64,000 bases of DNA from Arenimonas sp. (GTDB lineage: Bacteria; Pseudomonadota; Alphaproteobacteria; Rhizobiales; Rhizobiaceae): contig JAIBEK010000047.1 in the NCBI GenBank assembly GCA_019459145.1, positions 1-64,000 of the forward strand, written 5' to 3'. Below the pieces are notes generated by a model. It was not told the DNA's origin and searched no databases. It saw only the letters and a list, made by a program, of their open reading frames with translations. This document shows positions 25,196 through 36,394 of this stretch, piece after piece. The position numbers were made by a program, and so were the translations under genes. The first letter of the stretch is position 1. Each line of letters starts with the position of its first letter.

Positions 25196-26067
25196 GGCGT
25201 TCCTCGCGCAAGCCCGCGATCGATGCCGATGACGAACAGCCCGGCGTCGTCGGCCGCCTTGATCACCGCCTCGCGCTCGATCACCAGCGCCCGGCCGGCT
25301 TCGACGGCCACACCGGCAAGACCAGCCCGCCTGGCATTCTCGATGGTGGAGCGGCCGATCGACGGCAGGTCGGCCCGCACATCCTGTTGCGGCTTGCACA
25401 GCTTGACCAGCACGCCCTTGCGGTGCTGCGATATGCGCTTTTCCGCTCTCAGATGCGTCACGCGCTCCAGCATGGCGTCGGTCCCCTCGACACCCTCGAG
25501 CGCGACGATACGCCCGCCGACGGCCACCGCCCCCTGCCCAACATCGAGCCGGCCGAGCGCCTCGGCGGCTTCCGCGCCCCGCGTGATGTCACGCCAGTCG
25601 TCGGCGGAGGGAGAAACCGCGCCGATCGGGCCGGTCTCGGCGAGCAGGTCGGGAGCGATTTCGTGCGCACCGATGACGTGGCAACCTTGCGCCTCGATCA
25701 GACCGATCACCATTTTCAGCACGACGTCGTCGCCACCGGCGAGCAGGGTCTTGACCGCCATGGGCAGCTTGAGCAGCGATTTGAAATTGACCCGGATTTC
25801 GCCGAAGGCCGGCCGCCGCTTGACGCCGCCCGACAAGACGACACGATCGATGGTGTTGGCCTTCAACAGCGCCGACAGGCCCGCCATGTCGCCGACGCCG
25901 ATCACCGCCGAATCAAAACCCTGCCATTGCTGGTCGGCTTCATTGCGAAGGCGGAGGATGAAGGGATTTTCGCCGGTTGCCCGTGCCGCTTCGGCGACGT
26001 AGAGCGGCAGGAAGCCGCCACCCGCGACGATCGCCAGGCGACCTTTCCGAGCCCCGGACGGCGGCAC
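25192..26067 (-). CDS. lpxI: UDP-2,3-diacylglucosamine diphosphatase LpxI
   Basis: 291 residues, formerly DUF1009. N-terminal LAIVAGGGFLPLYVAEAARA and DRVVLSGGVKRRPAFGEIR are typical. LpxI replaces LpxH in most alphaproteobacteria and hydrolyses UDP-2,3-diacylglucosamine to lipid X. The start is GTG at 26067, 5 bases after the lpxA stop; there is no suitable ATG. It sits exactly between lpxA and lpxB, as expected for the pathway. Confidence 0.94.
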   Translation of the reverse strand: MPPSGARKGRLAIVAGGGFLPLYVAEAARATGENPFILRLRNEADQQWQGFDSAVIGVGDMAGLSALLKANTIDRVVLSGGVKRRPAFGEIRVNFKSLLKLPMAVKTLLAGGDDVVLKMVIGLIEAQGCHVIGAHEIAPDLLAETGPIGAVSPSADDWRDITRGAEAAEALGRLDVGQGAVAVGGRIVALEGVEGTDAMLERVTHLRAEKRISQHRKGVLVKLCKPQQDVRADLPSIGRSTIENARRAGLAGVAVEAGRALVIEREAVIKAADDAGLFVIGIDRGLARGTP

Positions 26068-26072
26068 GGCGG

Positions 26073-26888
26073 TCAGCTCTTGCCGCGAAACGGCGATGAC
26101 AGCGCGCGGTCGCTTTCGGCCGCGATGAAATCGAGGATTTCGATGACCGGCGCGCAATCGAGATATTCGTCGCGGATAGCGGCGGCATTGATACGCGCCG
26201 AAGCCTCGCCCTCGAAGATCTGCTTGAAGGCGCGCCGGACCTGATGGATCACGGAACGCTCGATACCGGCGCGCGTCATGCCCACGACGTTGAGACCGCC
26301 CAGCACCCCCGGATTGCCGTTCAGCATGCCGTAAGGGATGACGTCGTAGCTCACTGCGGACAGCCCACCGACAAAGGCCTGGCGCCCGATGCGGGTAAAC
26401 TGGTGCACGGCCGAACCGCCCCCGAGAATGACCCGGTCCTCGACCTTCACATGGCCGGCGAGCATGACATTGTTCGACAGGATGATGTTGTCGCCAAGCT
26501 GGCAATCATGGGCGACATGCGAATTGGCGAGGAAGAGGTTGTTGCTGCCGACCACCGTCTTGCCGCCGCCCTCGGCGGTTCCGGTGTTCATCGTCACACC
26601 TTCACGTATCGTGCAATTGTCGCCGATGGTCAGCGTGGTTTCCTCGCCGGCATGGTGAATACTCTGCGGGTCACCGCCAAGTACGGCGCAGGCGTGAATG
26701 CGGGCGTTGCTCCCGATCGTCGTGCGACCGGTCACCACGACATGGGAGAGAAGTTCGCAACCGTCGCCCAGCGTCACCTTCGGACCGATATGGCAGAAGG
26801 GGCCGATCTTCACATTCGCCCCGATCACGGCCCCGTCCTCGACGACGGCCATGGGGTGAATGACGGCACCTTGCGCGATCTTGCTCAT
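26073..26888 (-). CDS. lpxA: UDP-N-acetylglucosamine acyltransferase
   Basis: 271 residues, left-handed beta-helix with hexapeptide repeats from the N-terminus to about residue 190 and a helical C-terminal domain. The catalytic His lies in [15 protein letters not shown], and [15 protein letters not shown] is the LpxA acyl/UDP-GlcNAc loop. It performs the first acylation of lipid A synthesis. Start codon overlaps the fabZ stop as ATGA (26885-26888). Confidence 0.96.
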   Translation of the reverse strand: MSKIAQGAVIHPMAVVEDGAVIGANVKIGPFCHIGPKVTLGDGCELLSHVVVTGRTTIGSNARIHACAVLGGDPQSIHHAGEETTLTIGDNCTIREGVTMNTGTAEGGGKTVVGSNNLFLANSHVAHDCQLGDNIILSNNVMLAGHVKVEDRVILGGGSAVHQFTRIGRQAFVGGLSAVSYDVIPYGMLNGNPGVLGGLNVVGMTRAGIERSVIHQVRRAFKQIFEGEASARINAAAIRDEYLDCAPVIEILDFIAAESDRALSSPFRGKS

Positions 26889-27352
26889 TTCTCATCCTTG
26901 CGCATGATCATGGCACCAATATCGGCCTCGGCCGCCAGAGCGCCATCGACCTTGGCTTCGCAATGGAATTTCCAGATATTGCCGCGCTGCTTCTGCTTGA
27001 CGACATGAAACTCGACGCGATCACCCGGCACCACCGGCTTGCGGAAACGCGCATTGTCGATGGTCATGAAGTAGACCAGATTTCCGCCGCCGCCCTGTTT
27101 GCGCGTACAGATCGCCCCCGCGGTCTGGGCCATGCCCTCGACCAGCAGGACGCCGGGCATGATCGGTGCTTCGGGAAAGTGACCGGTGAAGTGCGGCTCG
27201 TTGGCGGTGACGTTCTTGATCCCGATCGCGGAATTGTCGCCATCGATCTCGATGATCCGGTCCACCAGCAGGAACGGATAGCGATGCGGCAAAAGCTTCA
27301 TGATTTCAAGAATGTCCGCTGAACCCAGCTCGGTCTTAACCTGATCAGTCAT
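26885..27352 (-). CDS. fabZ: 3-hydroxyacyl-[ACP] dehydratase FabZ
   Basis: 155 residues, hotdog fold. Catalytic His in [14 protein letters not shown] and catalytic Glu in [14 protein letters not shown] are both present. It dehydrates beta-hydroxyacyl-ACP, competing with LpxA and LpxD for the same pool. ATG 27352 has GGAAAGA upstream and overlaps the lpxD stop by 8 bases; an in-frame start 9 bases earlier is possible. Confidence 0.95.
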   Translation of the reverse strand: MTDQVKTELGSADILEIMKLLPHRYPFLLVDRIIEIDGDNSAIGIKNVTANEPHFTGHFPEAPIMPGVLLVEGMAQTAGAICTRKQGGGGNLVYFMTIDNARFRKPVVPGDRVEFHVVKQKQRGNIWKFHCEAKVDGALAAEADIGAMIMRKDEK

Positions 27353-28406
27353 TCTTTCCACCCTTCTGCTTACGGCTCTCCGACTGGCTCAAGGCGGCCG
27401 CCACGTCTTTTAGAAAATCCTTCATCGGTCGGGCCGGAACACCGCCATACCGCTCGCCGGCGGGTACGTCGGACAGGACGCCGCTCATCGCTGCGATCTG
27501 TGCGCCGTCACCGATGGTAATGTGGCCGTTCACGCCGCAGGCGCCGCCGATCATAACGCTGTCACCGATCGTGGTGCTGCCGGCAATGCCAACCTGGGCG
27601 ACAATGCCGCAATGGCGGCCGATGCGGACATTGTGGCCGATCTGGACCAGATTGTCGATCTTCGTGCCTTCGCCGATCACGGTGTCGTCCATGGTGCCGC
27701 GGTCGATCGTGGTATTGGCGCCGATCTCGACATTGTCCTGGATGATGACGCGGCCGATCTGAACAATCTTCAGCATGCCGGCCGGGCCGGGCGCATAACC
27801 GAAGCCGTCCTGGCCGATGCGGGCGCCATTGTGAATGATGACATTATTGCCGATCAGCGCCGACTGGATCGTCGCCCCGCCTGCGATCGTACAAGCGCGA
27901 CCGATGCGAACGCCGGCACCGATGACCGCGCCAGCGCCGATCCGGCTGCCCTCGCCGATCTCGACATCCGCGCCGATCACGGCCATCGGCTCGACCAGCA
28001 CGTCCGCCTCGAGCCGCGCCGAAAGATCGACGAAAGCGGCCGGTGAAACACCGGAGGCCGAAGGGGTGATGGCGACAGGACGAAGTGCTGCCGGAAACAG
28101 CAGCGCCCCGGCTCGCGCAAACGCGGTGGCGGGCGAAGATGACAGGAGAACGGGAATATGGTCGGGAATAAGCGACTTGAGCGCCTTGTCGCACAGGATC
28201 GCCGAAGCCTCGCAGGTCTTCAGCTCTTCCTTGCTCCGACGCGACAGGATGTAGCAGATGTCGCCCTGCTTGGCGCGATAGACCGGCGCGACCGAACGGA
28301 TAACCCGCTCGCCCGCGCCCGCATCCGTCAATTCCGCCCCGATCTGCGCCGCGAGCGACGCAAGGTGAACCCCGTCCCGGGGCGGAAAGAAATGATCATG
28401 CTCCAT
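27345..28406 (-). CDS. lpxD: UDP-3-O-(3-hydroxyacyl)glucosamine N-acyltransferase
   Basis: 353 residues. N-terminal uridine-binding domain, then hexapeptide beta-helix (about 105-320). The catalytic His is in [20 protein letters not shown]. It adds the second acyl chain of the lipid A precursor. It follows bamA by about 50 bases and is translationally linked to fabZ by an 8-base overlap. Confidence 0.95.
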   Translation of the reverse strand: MEHDHFFPPRDGVHLASLAAQIGAELTDAGAGERVIRSVAPVYRAKQGDICYILSRRSKEELKTCEASAILCDKALKSLIPDHIPVLLSSSPATAFARAGALLFPAALRPVAITPSASGVSPAAFVDLSARLEADVLVEPMAVIGADVEIGEGSRIGAGAVIGAGVRIGRACTIAGGATIQSALIGNNVIIHNGARIGQDGFGYAPGPAGMLKIVQIGRVIIQDNVEIGANTTIDRGTMDDTVIGEGTKIDNLVQIGHNVRIGRHCGIVAQVGIAGSTTIGDSVMIGGACGVNGHITIGDGAQIAAMSGVLSDVPAGERYGGVPARPMKDFLKDVAAALSQSESRKQKGGKND

Positions 28407-28455
28407 TAGCCAAAGCCCCAGAACGTCAAACTACCAGCAGCTCTGGACTGCGGAC

Positions 28456-30816
28456 TTAGAACGCATTCGCCATGCTGAAGCGGAAGTTCTGAACTTCGTC
28501 GAAGTCCTCCTTGGCAACCGGAACCGCATAGTCGAAGCGCAGCGGGCCGAACGGCGAAAGCCACAGGACACCGGCACCGACCGAGGCGCGCAGCGACATG
28601 TCGGTTCCGACAACACCGGTGCTGTTGGCAACATCATTGCCATAGAGCGTGCCGGCATCCGCAAACACCGTACCGCGGATGTTGAGATCCTGCGGGAAAA
28701 GCGGGAGCGGGAAATTCGCTTCAGCCGAGGCGGTGAAATAGGTCGTGCCGCCAAGCGCATCGCCATCGAGCCGCGGGCCGATGCCGCTGCTTTCGAAGCC
28801 ACGCAAATCCTTGCCGCCGATCTGGAACTGATCGAACACGTTCAGGTCGCCGCCGGTGGAAACGACATGGCCGGCGCTGGCGCTGAGCGAGCCGATGAGG
28901 TCGAATTCATCGGACAGCGTGTGATAATAACGGAACTTGGCATAGGCCTTGTAATACTCGGAATCGCCGCCGAGACCCGCATATTCGTGCGTGAAGCTGG
29001 CGTAGATGCCCTCGCGGGCCATGACCCGATCGTCGACGCTGTTGTATACGATAGAATGACCAAGGATCGACTGCTTCCACGGGCTATTCTCGATCAGGTC
29101 CACGTAAGGTGCCGAAATGTTGTCGTCCGCCGTGTAAGGCGTGTCGTCCGCGCCATAGGCACCGTCTTCGGTATACTTCAGTTCCTTGTAGGTATAGCGA
29201 ACCGTCGTCGCCAACTCTTCGGTGATCGGCGCCGTCACACGGAGAGTCGCGCCCGTTTCCTCATAGTTGTAATCGGAGTTGCTGCTGGTCTCGCTGCGGA
29301 ACACATCGAAACCGGCCGCCAGACGATAGCCGAGGAAATAGGGTTCGGTGAACGAGAAGTTATAAGTACGCGCGTCATCCAGACCGCCACCGACGGCGAC
29401 GCGGATGAACTGACCACGACCGAGGAAGTTCTTTTCCTCGACGGAGGCTTCGAGCACGAAGCCATCACCACCGACCGAGTAACCGGCACCGATGCTGAAC
29501 GAGCCGGTCGGCTGATCGACGACGTCGACCACGACCACGACGCGGTCAGACGCGCTGCCGGGAGCCGTCGAGATGTTGACCGTGGTGAAGTAGCCAAGCG
29601 CCTCGAGGCGACGCTTGGCACGGCTGATGGTTTCCTGATTGAAGGCATCGCCTTCGGAAATGTCGAACTCGCGGCGAATGACATAGTCACGGGTGCGGGT
29701 GTTGCCGCGGATCTCGATCCGCTCGACATAGGCGCGTTCGCCCTGGTCGACCAGATAGGTCACACCGATCGTGTTGTTCTCGAAATTGCGATCGCCGCGC
29801 GGCACGACGCGCGCGAACGGATAGCCCGCAGCCGATACCCGCTGCGAGATCGCTTCCATCGACTTCTGGACGTCGCGCGCGCTGTAGGTATTGCCCGCAC
29901 GGGTTTCGACCAGACGTTCGAGTTCCGCACCATCGATACCCTCGACGGTCGATTCGACAGCGATATTGCCGAACTTGTAGCGCTCGCCTTCATCGACGGT
30001 GATCGTGATCGCGTATTCATTGCCCGTGTCGTCGAGCGTCACGTCCGACGAAATGACGCGGAAGTCGGCATAGCCGTGATTGTAATAGAACTGGCGCAGC
30101 GCTTCTTCATCAGCGCGCAGCTTGTCTTCATTGTAGACGTCCTTGCGGGTCAGGAAGGACAGCATGTTGGAGCGCTTGGTCTGGATCAGCGCGGACAGGC
30201 GACCGTCGCCATAAGCATTGTTGCCGACGAAGTTGATCTTGTCGATCTTGGTGCGCTCGCCCTCGTTGACGACGAAGGCGAGATTGACGCGGCCTTCGGC
30301 GACCGGAACGACCTGGGTCGTCACCTCGACGTCGCTGCGACCGATGCCGGCATAGGCTTCCTTGATCCGCTCGATGTCGGCCGAGATCAGGCTTTCGCTA
30401 TAGGGACCCATCGGCTGCGTCTGAACAAAGCCGCGCAGCTTGTCGTCCTTGATCTTGCGGTTGCCGTTGAATACGACCTGGTTGACGAGCTGGTTCTCGC
30501 TGACATTGACCACGAGCGTGCCGCCGGACACGGAAATGCGGACATCCGAGAAGAATCCGGTCGCGTAGAGCCGCTTGACCGATTCATCGATGTCGACATT
30601 GGAGAAACTCTGGCCGGGGCGAATGGTGATGTTGGAGCGAACCGCATCCACACCGACGCGCTGGGCACCGCGGACATCGATACGCTGGATCACCGCAGCC
30701 TCGGCAACGGCCGCAGACGCGAGAACAGCCATGCCTGCGCCCGAAGAAACAACACCAGCAGACAGCGCGATCGCCGATACCGCGTTCAAAAATCTTGAAC
30801 CAGCCTTCATGTGCAT
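28456..30816 (-). CDS. bamA: Outer-membrane protein assembly factor BamA
   Basis: 786 residues. Signal peptide about 1-40 (ending AVAEA), five POTRA domains (about 45-420, beginning IQRIDVRGAQRVGVDAVRSN) and a C-terminal 16-strand barrel ending in aromatic residues. The barrel contains the conserved RGF motif in DLRGFESSGIGPR. It inserts beta-barrel proteins into the outer membrane. Of three clustered starts, ATG 30816 has AAGAAGG six bases upstream and is preferred. Confidence 0.96.
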   Translation of the reverse strand: MHMKAGSRFLNAVSAIALSAGVVSSGAGMAVLASAAVAEAAVIQRIDVRGAQRVGVDAVRSNITIRPGQSFSNVDIDESVKRLYATGFFSDVRISVSGGTLVVNVSENQLVNQVVFNGNRKIKDDKLRGFVQTQPMGPYSESLISADIERIKEAYAGIGRSDVEVTTQVVPVAEGRVNLAFVVNEGERTKIDKINFVGNNAYGDGRLSALIQTKRSNMLSFLTRKDVYNEDKLRADEEALRQFYYNHGYADFRVISSDVTLDDTGNEYAITITVDEGERYKFGNIAVESTVEGIDGAELERLVETRAGNTYSARDVQKSMEAISQRVSAAGYPFARVVPRGDRNFENNTIGVTYLVDQGERAYVERIEIRGNTRTRDYVIRREFDISEGDAFNQETISRAKRRLEALGYFTTVNISTAPGSASDRVVVVVDVVDQPTGSFSIGAGYSVGGDGFVLEASVEEKNFLGRGQFIRVAVGGGLDDARTYNFSFTEPYFLGYRLAAGFDVFRSETSSNSDYNYEETGATLRVTAPITEELATTVRYTYKELKYTEDGAYGADDTPYTADDNISAPYVDLIENSPWKQSILGHSIVYNSVDDRVMAREGIYASFTHEYAGLGGDSEYYKAYAKFRYYHTLSDEFDLIGSLSASAGHVVSTGGDLNVFDQFQIGGKDLRGFESSGIGPRLDGDALGGTTYFTASAEANFPLPLFPQDLNIRGTVFADAGTLYGNDVANSTGVVGTDMSLRASVGAGVLWLSPFGPLRFDYAVPVAKEDFDEVQNFRFSMANAF

Positions 30817-31003
30817 TCTCAACCTTCTTCCATTGCCCCGCAGTCGTTCCCGACTCCGGCCCGTGTGTGGTTTTACCGGCTTTTACCCTACAAGCAAGTA
30901 CGGACGTTAAATTCTATTTACTTCATTTGTAGCCGTGGCCCAATCGCCACTATGAGTTTGAAACATCGTAAACAAATCCTTTTCGCCGGGATCCGCCGCC
31001 AGG

Positions 31004-32140
31004 CTAACCGATTAACCGGCTGATATCATTCCATGTTGCGAACACCATCAGCGACAGGATCATGGCCATACCGATCCGAAAAGCGATCTCCTGCGCGTTC
31101 TGCCCGACGGGCTTTCCGCGAATTGCCTCCAGCGCGTAGAGGACCAGATGGCCGCCGTCAAGGACCGGAACTGGCATCAAATTGAGAAGCCCCAGCGAAA
31201 CCGAGAGAACGGCCGCCAGATTGAACAGAGCCACAATTCCAAGCGTCGCCATCTGACCCGAAGCCTGGACGACCCGAACCGGTCCACCCAACTGGTCCGC
31301 GTTCATCCGTCCGGCGAAAAGGTTGGACAGGTAGTCGAACGTCCCGGTGACGATATGCCAGGTCTGCAGCACCCCCTCGCCCACCGCCTGCAGCGGCGTC
31401 AGTTCGACGATGCGGAAATTGCCGCTCTGCTGATTGGTGACGATGCCGATCTGCCCCACTTCCATCTCGTTGCCGAAGCGGTCGGTGGTCACGGTGCGGC
31501 GCGGCACCATGTTGAGATCGACCTCGCTGTCGTTGCGGCGGACGGTCACGACCACCGGCATTTCCGGACGCATGCTGATATAGCGCACCACATCGTCGAA
31601 GGTCTCGATCCGGTCCCCGTCGAGGGCGACCAGTACGTCGCCGGGCTGGACGCCGGCCTCGAAGGCGGCACTGTCGGCCTTGACCTCGGCGACCACCGGA
31701 TCGGCGACGGGCTTTCCCTGAGTGGCGAACAGGACGGCAAAGATGGCGATCGCCGCCAGAAAATTGGCAATCGGGCCGGCGGCGACCGTGACGGCGCGCT
31801 TCCAAAGCTTGGCACCGGCCAGCGTCTGCGCCCGCTCGGCCAGCGACATTTCGGCCAGTTCATCGCCATCGGCGAGGCTCGCCGCGTCGGCGTCGCCATA
31901 GAATCGCACATAGCCGCCAAGCGGGATGGCGGAGAGCTTCCAGCGCGTCCCGTGCGCATCCGTATAACCGACGATCTCCGGCCCGAAACCGACCGAAAAC
32001 GCCAGAACCCTTATCCCGGACCATCGCCCGGCCAGATAGTGCCCCATCTCGTGCACGAAGACGAGCAGCGACAGAATGACGACATAGGGGAGGATATAGC
32101 CAGCGAGAAAGCCGAAGAAGGCGGTTACTTGATCCATCAT
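31004..32140 (-). CDS. rseP: RseP site-2 intramembrane metalloprotease
   Basis: 378 residues. Zinc-binding HEMGH at 30-34 in a membrane helix, one PDZ domain (about 125-210, ADSAAFEAGVQPGDVLVALD), and the distal LMPVPVLDGGHL motif supplying the third ligand. It performs the second cleavage in regulated intramembrane proteolysis of membrane proteins such as anti-sigma factors. E. coli RseP is longer with two PDZ domains; a single PDZ is usual in alphaproteobacteria. Two adjacent ATGs (32140, 32137) are both possible. Confidence 0.94.
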   Translation of the reverse strand: MMDQVTAFFGFLAGYILPYVVILSLLVFVHEMGHYLAGRWSGIRVLAFSVGFGPEIVGYTDAHGTRWKLSAIPLGGYVRFYGDADAASLADGDELAEMSLAERAQTLAGAKLWKRAVTVAAGPIANFLAAIAIFAVLFATQGKPVADPVVAEVKADSAAFEAGVQPGDVLVALDGDRIETFDDVVRYISMRPEMPVVVTVRRNDSEVDLNMVPRRTVTTDRFGNEMEVGQIGIVTNQQSGNFRIVELTPLQAVGEGVLQTWHIVTGTFDYLSNLFAGRMNADQLGGPVRVVQASGQMATLGIVALFNLAAVLSVSLGLLNLMPVPVLDGGHLVLYALEAIRGKPVGQNAQEIAFRIGMAMILSLMVFATWNDISRLIG

Positions 32141-32170
32141 TCGATCCTGTTCATGGTGCTTTTCGGCTTT

Positions 32171-33004
32171 TCAAAGGCCGAAGAGGAAAGCACCGAGCGA
32201 GTCGACAGCCCCCATGCCGACCGCGGAGAAACCTATCGCAAGAAAGAAGACAGCGAAACAGGCAAAGACGAGTGCGTCCACCCGGTCCATGACGCCGCCA
32301 TGGCCGGGTATGAGATGACTGGAATCCTTCACGCCGAAACGCCGCTTGATGAAGGATTCGAACAGGTCGCCGATCTGGCCGGCAACCGAAAGGAACAAGG
32401 CGAGAAGAGGCACCCACAGGCCGTTCCACTGAAAGAAGGACAGCGCCACGGCAACACCACCGAGGACGCCGGCAATCGTTCCGCCGATCGCCCCGGACCA
32501 GGTCTTGCCGGGGGAAATGCGCGGCGCGAGCTTCGGCCCGCCGATGGCGCGGCCGACGAAATAGGCCAGGATATCGGTCGACCAGACGACGGCGAAGACG
32601 AAGATCATCGCGGCGAAGCCGAGCTGGTCGTCGCCGCGGATCGCCGCCAGCGAGACGGCGCTCAAGCCCGAATAGAAGATGCCGCCGGCTTGCCACCAGC
32701 TCCAATTGCCGACAAGTGCCGGCAGCGTCGCCGTCAGGAGCAGTCCGGCGAACAGCGGAACCGTCAGATCGGGCTCGCCGAACAGCATGTTGGCAACGAT
32801 AGCGACCATGGAGAACCAGCCGAAGGCATGGCCGCGCATGCTGCGCTCGCCAAGCCTGGTCATCGACGACCATTCATAATAGACGAACAGTCCGATCGCG
32901 CCCGCCAGGACGCGGAAGGCCATGCCACCGAACCAGGTTGCCGCCAACACGACGGCTACCATGACGATGGCGGAATAGATGCGGAGGGTGAGTTCCCGGC
33001 TCAT
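32171..33004 (-). CDS. cdsA: Phosphatidate cytidylyltransferase
   Basis: 277 residues, about eight hydrophobic segments. The CDS signature is near the C-terminus: SHLIPGHGGVMDRVDALVFA, containing the conserved Asp residues and the HGG-x-MDR-x-D core. It makes CDP-diacylglycerol for phospholipid synthesis at the inner membrane. It starts 9 bases after uppS. Confidence 0.95.
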   Translation of the reverse strand: MSRELTLRIYSAIVMVAVVLAATWFGGMAFRVLAGAIGLFVYYEWSSMTRLGERSMRGHAFGWFSMVAIVANMLFGEPDLTVPLFAGLLLTATLPALVGNWSWWQAGGIFYSGLSAVSLAAIRGDDQLGFAAMIFVFAVVWSTDILAYFVGRAIGGPKLAPRISPGKTWSGAIGGTIAGVLGGVAVALSFFQWNGLWVPLLALFLSVAGQIGDLFESFIKRRFGVKDSSHLIPGHGGVMDRVDALVFACFAVFFLAIGFSAVGMGAVDSLGAFLFGL

Positions 33005-33013
33005 GATCGCGCC

Positions 33014-33757
33014 TTAGGACCCGAGCGCCACGGCTTTGGCCGACAGGCCGCCGAACCGCCGGTCACGCGCGCCGAATCGCTCGAGCGCGGCAAAAAACAC
33101 CTCGCGACTGAAATCGGGCCAGAGCTCCGGCACGAACATCAATTCGGAATAGGCGGCCTGCCACAGCAGGAAGTTCGACAGCCGCTCCTCGCCGCTGGTG
33201 CGGATGATCAGGTCGGGATCGGGAATGTCGCTCGTGTCGAGCCGCTCGTCGATCATCCGCGCATCGATGTCCGATGCCTTCAGCCGACCCTCCGCCACTT
33301 CGGCCGCCAAACGGGCGGCTGCCCGGGCGATTTCGTCGCGGGCGCCGTAGTTGAAGGCGATGACCAAGGTCATGGCGGAGTTTCCACGGGTCGTTTCTTC
33401 CGCCTCCAGCAGCAGAGAGCGGATGTCGTCGCGCAGATTGGCGCGGTCACCGATGATACGGATTCGCACGTTCTCGCGATGCAGTTCGGCCAGGTCGCGG
33501 CGAATGAAGGTCTTGAGAAGGCCGAAGAGATCGTTGATCTCCGATTCCGGCCGGCGCCAGTTTTCCGAGGAGAAGGCAAACAGAGTCAGGTAGCGAATGC
33601 CCGCCTCGGCCGCGGCCTTCACCGTCTCGCGCACCGCCTCGACGCCCTTGCGATGGCCGAAGCTCCGCGGAAGTCCGCGCGCGCTTGCCCATCTGCCATT
33701 GCCATCCATGATGATCGCAACATGCTCGGGTGCGGCGCGGTTCTCAAGTGTCGACAT
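33014..33757 (-). CDS. uppS: Undecaprenyl diphosphate synthase
   Basis: 247 residues, cis-prenyltransferase. Residues 14-26 ([13 protein letters not shown]) hold the Mg-binding Asp18; [12 protein letters not shown] and the C-terminal [19 protein letters not shown] are conserved. It makes the C55 lipid carrier for peptidoglycan and O-antigen. Placed between frr and cdsA as in most bacteria. Confidence 0.96.
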   Translation of the reverse strand: MSTLENRAAPEHVAIIMDGNGRWASARGLPRSFGHRKGVEAVRETVKAAAEAGIRYLTLFAFSSENWRRPESEINDLFGLLKTFIRRDLAELHRENVRIRIIGDRANLRDDIRSLLLEAEETTRGNSAMTLVIAFNYGARDEIARAAARLAAEVAEGRLKASDIDARMIDERLDTSDIPDPDLIIRTSGEERLSNFLLWQAAYSELMFVPELWPDFSREVFFAALERFGARDRRFGGLSAKAVALGS

Positions 33758-33806
33758 ATTCGGTCCGGTTCAAGGCATCCTGGGCGGGCAAAACAAAACG
33801 CGCATG

Positions 33807-34367
33807 CTAGACCTGCATGATTTCCTTTTCCTTATCGACGAGCAAGCGGTCGACATCGGAAATCGTGTCGTCGGTCATCTTTTGCACCTTCTCCGAGGTT
33901 GCGCGACTTTCGTCCTGACCGATTACGCCGTCCTTCTCCGCCTTCTTCAGGCCGTCCATGCCGTCGCGGCGAACGTGACGAATCGCCACCTTGGCCTTTT
34001 CGGCATATTCATGGGCGATCTTGACCAGCGACTTGCGGCGCTCCTCGTTGAGTTCCGGCAGCGGAATGCGCAGGTTCTGGCCGTCGATGATCGGATTGAG
34101 GCCGAGATTGGCTTCGCGGATGGCGCGGTCGACGGCGTTGACCATCGACTTGTCCCAGACGGAGATGCCGAGCATGCGCGGCTCCGGCACGGTGACGTTG
34201 GCGACCTGGTTCAGCGGCATGCGCGAACCATAGGCTTCCACCGTCACCGGGTCGAGAATATTGGCCGAGGCGCGACCGGTCCGCAGCGACGCGATGTCGT
34301 GCTTGAACGCGTTGATCGCGCCATCCATGCGGCGCTTGATGTCGTTGAGATCAATACCTTCGCTCAT
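33807..34367 (-). CDS. frr: Ribosome recycling factor
   Basis: 186 residues, the standard RRF length. Motifs [20 protein letters not shown] and [20 protein letters not shown] match the two-domain L-shaped RRF. It splits post-termination ribosomes with EF-G. ATG 34367 has AAAGGAG eight bases upstream; the open frame extends further but without homology. Confidence 0.97.
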   Translation of the reverse strand: MSEGIDLNDIKRRMDGAINAFKHDIASLRTGRASANILDPVTVEAYGSRMPLNQVANVTVPEPRMLGISVWDKSMVNAVDRAIREANLGLNPIIDGQNLRIPLPELNEERRKSLVKIAHEYAEKAKVAIRHVRRDGMDGLKKAEKDGVIGQDESRATSEKVQKMTDDTISDVDRLLVDKEKEIMQV

Positions 34368-34419
34368 GATGAACTCCTTTTTGGCCGAGCCTGGGAACCG
34401 GATGACCGGTCGCCTGCCC

Positions 34420-35142
34420 TCAATTGTCGCTGACGATGGTCTTGCGGCCACCGCCGGATAGGATCTCGCCGAACCCACCCTTCTCGTGGATGGAAAAGAC
34501 GATGATCGGAATGGAATTTTCCCGCGCCAGGGCAACGGCCGCGACATCCATCACCGCCAGGCCCTTGTCCAGCACCTCGCTATGGGTCAGATGGTCGAAG
34601 CGCGTTGCGGTCGGTTCCTTCTTCGGATCGGCCGAATAGATGCCGTCGACCTGCGTCCCCTTGAAGATAGCCTCGGCGCCTATTTCGGCAGCGCGCAATG
34701 CGGCGGCGGAATCGGTGGTGAAGAACGGGTTGCCGGTACCGCCGGCGAAAATCACCACGCGGCCCTGCTCCAGATGATGCAGCGTGCGCAACTGGGTGAA
34801 GCTTTCGCAGATCTCCGGCATGGCAATCGCGGACAGAACGACGGTATCGATGTCGAGCTTGCGCAGCGAGGTGGCAAGTGCCAGCGCGTTGATCACGGTT
34901 GCCAGCATGCCCATATGGTCGCCGGTCACCCGGTCGCCGCCCTTGGATGCCACGGCCACGCCGCGAAAGATATTGCCGCCGCCGACAACCACTCCGACCT
35001 CAACGCCCATGGCGCGGGCTTCGGCGATATCACTGGCAATGCGGTCGGCAACCGCGACGTCGATGCCGAAGCCCTGGCTACCCATCAGGGCTTCGCCGGA
35101 GGCTTTGAGAAGGACGCGCTTGTAGAGTGGCTTGGAAGTCAT
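34420..35142 (-). CDS. pyrH: Uridylate kinase
   Basis: 240 residues, amino-acid-kinase fold. N-terminal [20 protein letters not shown] and [20 protein letters not shown] are PyrH motifs, and [20 protein letters not shown] is the UMP-binding segment. It makes UDP for nucleotides and sugar donors. Standard position between tsf and frr. Confidence 0.97.
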   Translation of the reverse strand: MTSKPLYKRVLLKASGEALMGSQGFGIDVAVADRIASDIAEARAMGVEVGVVVGGGNIFRGVAVASKGGDRVTGDHMGMLATVINALALATSLRKLDIDTVVLSAIAMPEICESFTQLRTLHHLEQGRVVIFAGGTGNPFFTTDSAAALRAAEIGAEAIFKGTQVDGIYSADPKKEPTATRFDHLTHSEVLDKGLAVMDVAAVALARENSIPIIVFSIHEKGGFGEILSGGGRKTIVSDN

Positions 35143-35244
35143 GCTGTATCCTCGGATAATTCTGAAGCCGGATACACGAAGGGCACCGCGTTGTCACGCG
35201 ATGCCCCGACTTTTCCCTAACAAGGTCGATCGACGAAAAGGCGA

Positions 35245-36171
35245 TCAGCCCTTGGCGACGGCTGCCACTTCGGCAGCGAAATCGCTCTCTTCCTTCTCGA
35301 TGCCTTCGCCGAGCAGGAGGCGTGCCATGCCGGTGACTTCGATCGGCGCGCCGGCTTCCTTTTCGGCTTCCTTGATGGCGGCGCCGACGGTCAGGTCCGG
35401 GTTGATGACGAAAGCCTGGCTCAGAAGCGCGACTTCCTCGAAGAACTTGCGCATGCGACCGTCGACCATCTTCTCGATGATCGCATCCGGCTTGCCGGAG
35501 GCGCGCGACTGCTCGATGAAGACGTTGCGTTCGCGCTCGGCGACCGTGGCGTCGACTTCTTCGGCACGGATGGCGAGCGGGTTGGTGGCAGCGATGTGCA
35601 TCGCGACCTGGCGGCCGATGGCGGTCAGGACGTCCTTGTTGCCGGTCGACTTGAGGGCGACCAGAACGCCGAGCTTGCCGAGACCGTCGGAAACCGCATT
35701 GTGGACATAGGTGGCGACAACGCCGTCCTCGACCGACAGCAGCGCGGCACGGCGCAGGGTCATGTTTTCACCGATGTGGCCGATGGCGTCCTTGATGGTT
35801 TCGGAAACGGACTTGCCGGATGCCGGATAGTTGGCCGCAGCGATCGCATCGACGGTACCGTCGGTCGTCAGCGCAACGGAAGCGACGCCGCGAACGAGTT
35901 CCTGGAAGGCGTCGTTGCGGGCGACGAAGTCGGTTTCGGAGTTGACTTCGACGACGACGGCCTTGGTGCCGGCGCCGGCAATGCCGATCAGGCCTTCGGC
36001 CGCGGTGCGGCCCGACTTCTTGTCGGCCTTTGCGATGCCCTTGGCGCGCAGCCAGTCGATCGCGGCTTCGATGTCACCGTTGTTTTCGGTGAGCGCCTTC
36101 TTGCAGTCCATCATGCCTGCGCCGGACTTTTCGCGCAGTTCCTTAACCAGTGCTGCAGTGATTTCAGCCAT
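35245..36171 (-). CDS. tsf: Elongation factor Ts
   Basis: 308 residues. The N-terminal UBA-like domain ([20 protein letters not shown]) and the core contact TDFVARND with EF-Tu are visible. It is the guanine nucleotide exchange factor for EF-Tu. It follows rpsB after 264 bases that contain a terminator-like hairpin. Confidence 0.97.
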   Translation of the reverse strand: MAEITAALVKELREKSGAGMMDCKKALTENNGDIEAAIDWLRAKGIAKADKKSGRTAAEGLIGIAGAGTKAVVVEVNSETDFVARNDAFQELVRGVASVALTTDGTVDAIAAANYPASGKSVSETIKDAIGHIGENMTLRRAALLSVEDGVVATYVHNAVSDGLGKLGVLVALKSTGNKDVLTAIGRQVAMHIAATNPLAIRAEEVDATVAERERNVFIEQSRASGKPDAIIEKMVDGRMRKFFEEVALLSQAFVINPDLTVGAAIKEAEKEAGAPIEVTGMARLLLGEGIEKEESDFAAEVAAVAKG

Positions 36172-36394
36172 TGTGTGCCTCTTATCTGTTCAGGCGGTGC
36201 CAGTCATCCGCGAGATTCCTGGACTGCACCCTGTTTGGGGGACGAAATGTACCCGGAAATGTGACAGCGTGATGAAGCAAAGCCACCACGGACATGGTCG
36301 TCGCCTTGTCGGTCCGGCCGATCCTCGGCACCGCACCTCAAAGGGACAAGGCCGCCCGTGAGCCCTTGGCTTGCAGGCGGCCGTTCCCAATCGG

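Noticed and set aside
28867..30798. 643-codon open frame on the plus strand opposite bamA
   Set aside because: Complementary to the bamA codons; rich in Asp, Arg, Val and Ile as expected from an antisense frame, and not homologous to anything recognisable.
31148..33820. 890-codon open frame on the plus strand opposite rseP, cdsA and uppS
   Set aside because: It is an antisense shadow of three well-supported genes, caused by GC-rich third positions. Its composition is charged and low in hydrophobic residues, with no domain or ribosome site.
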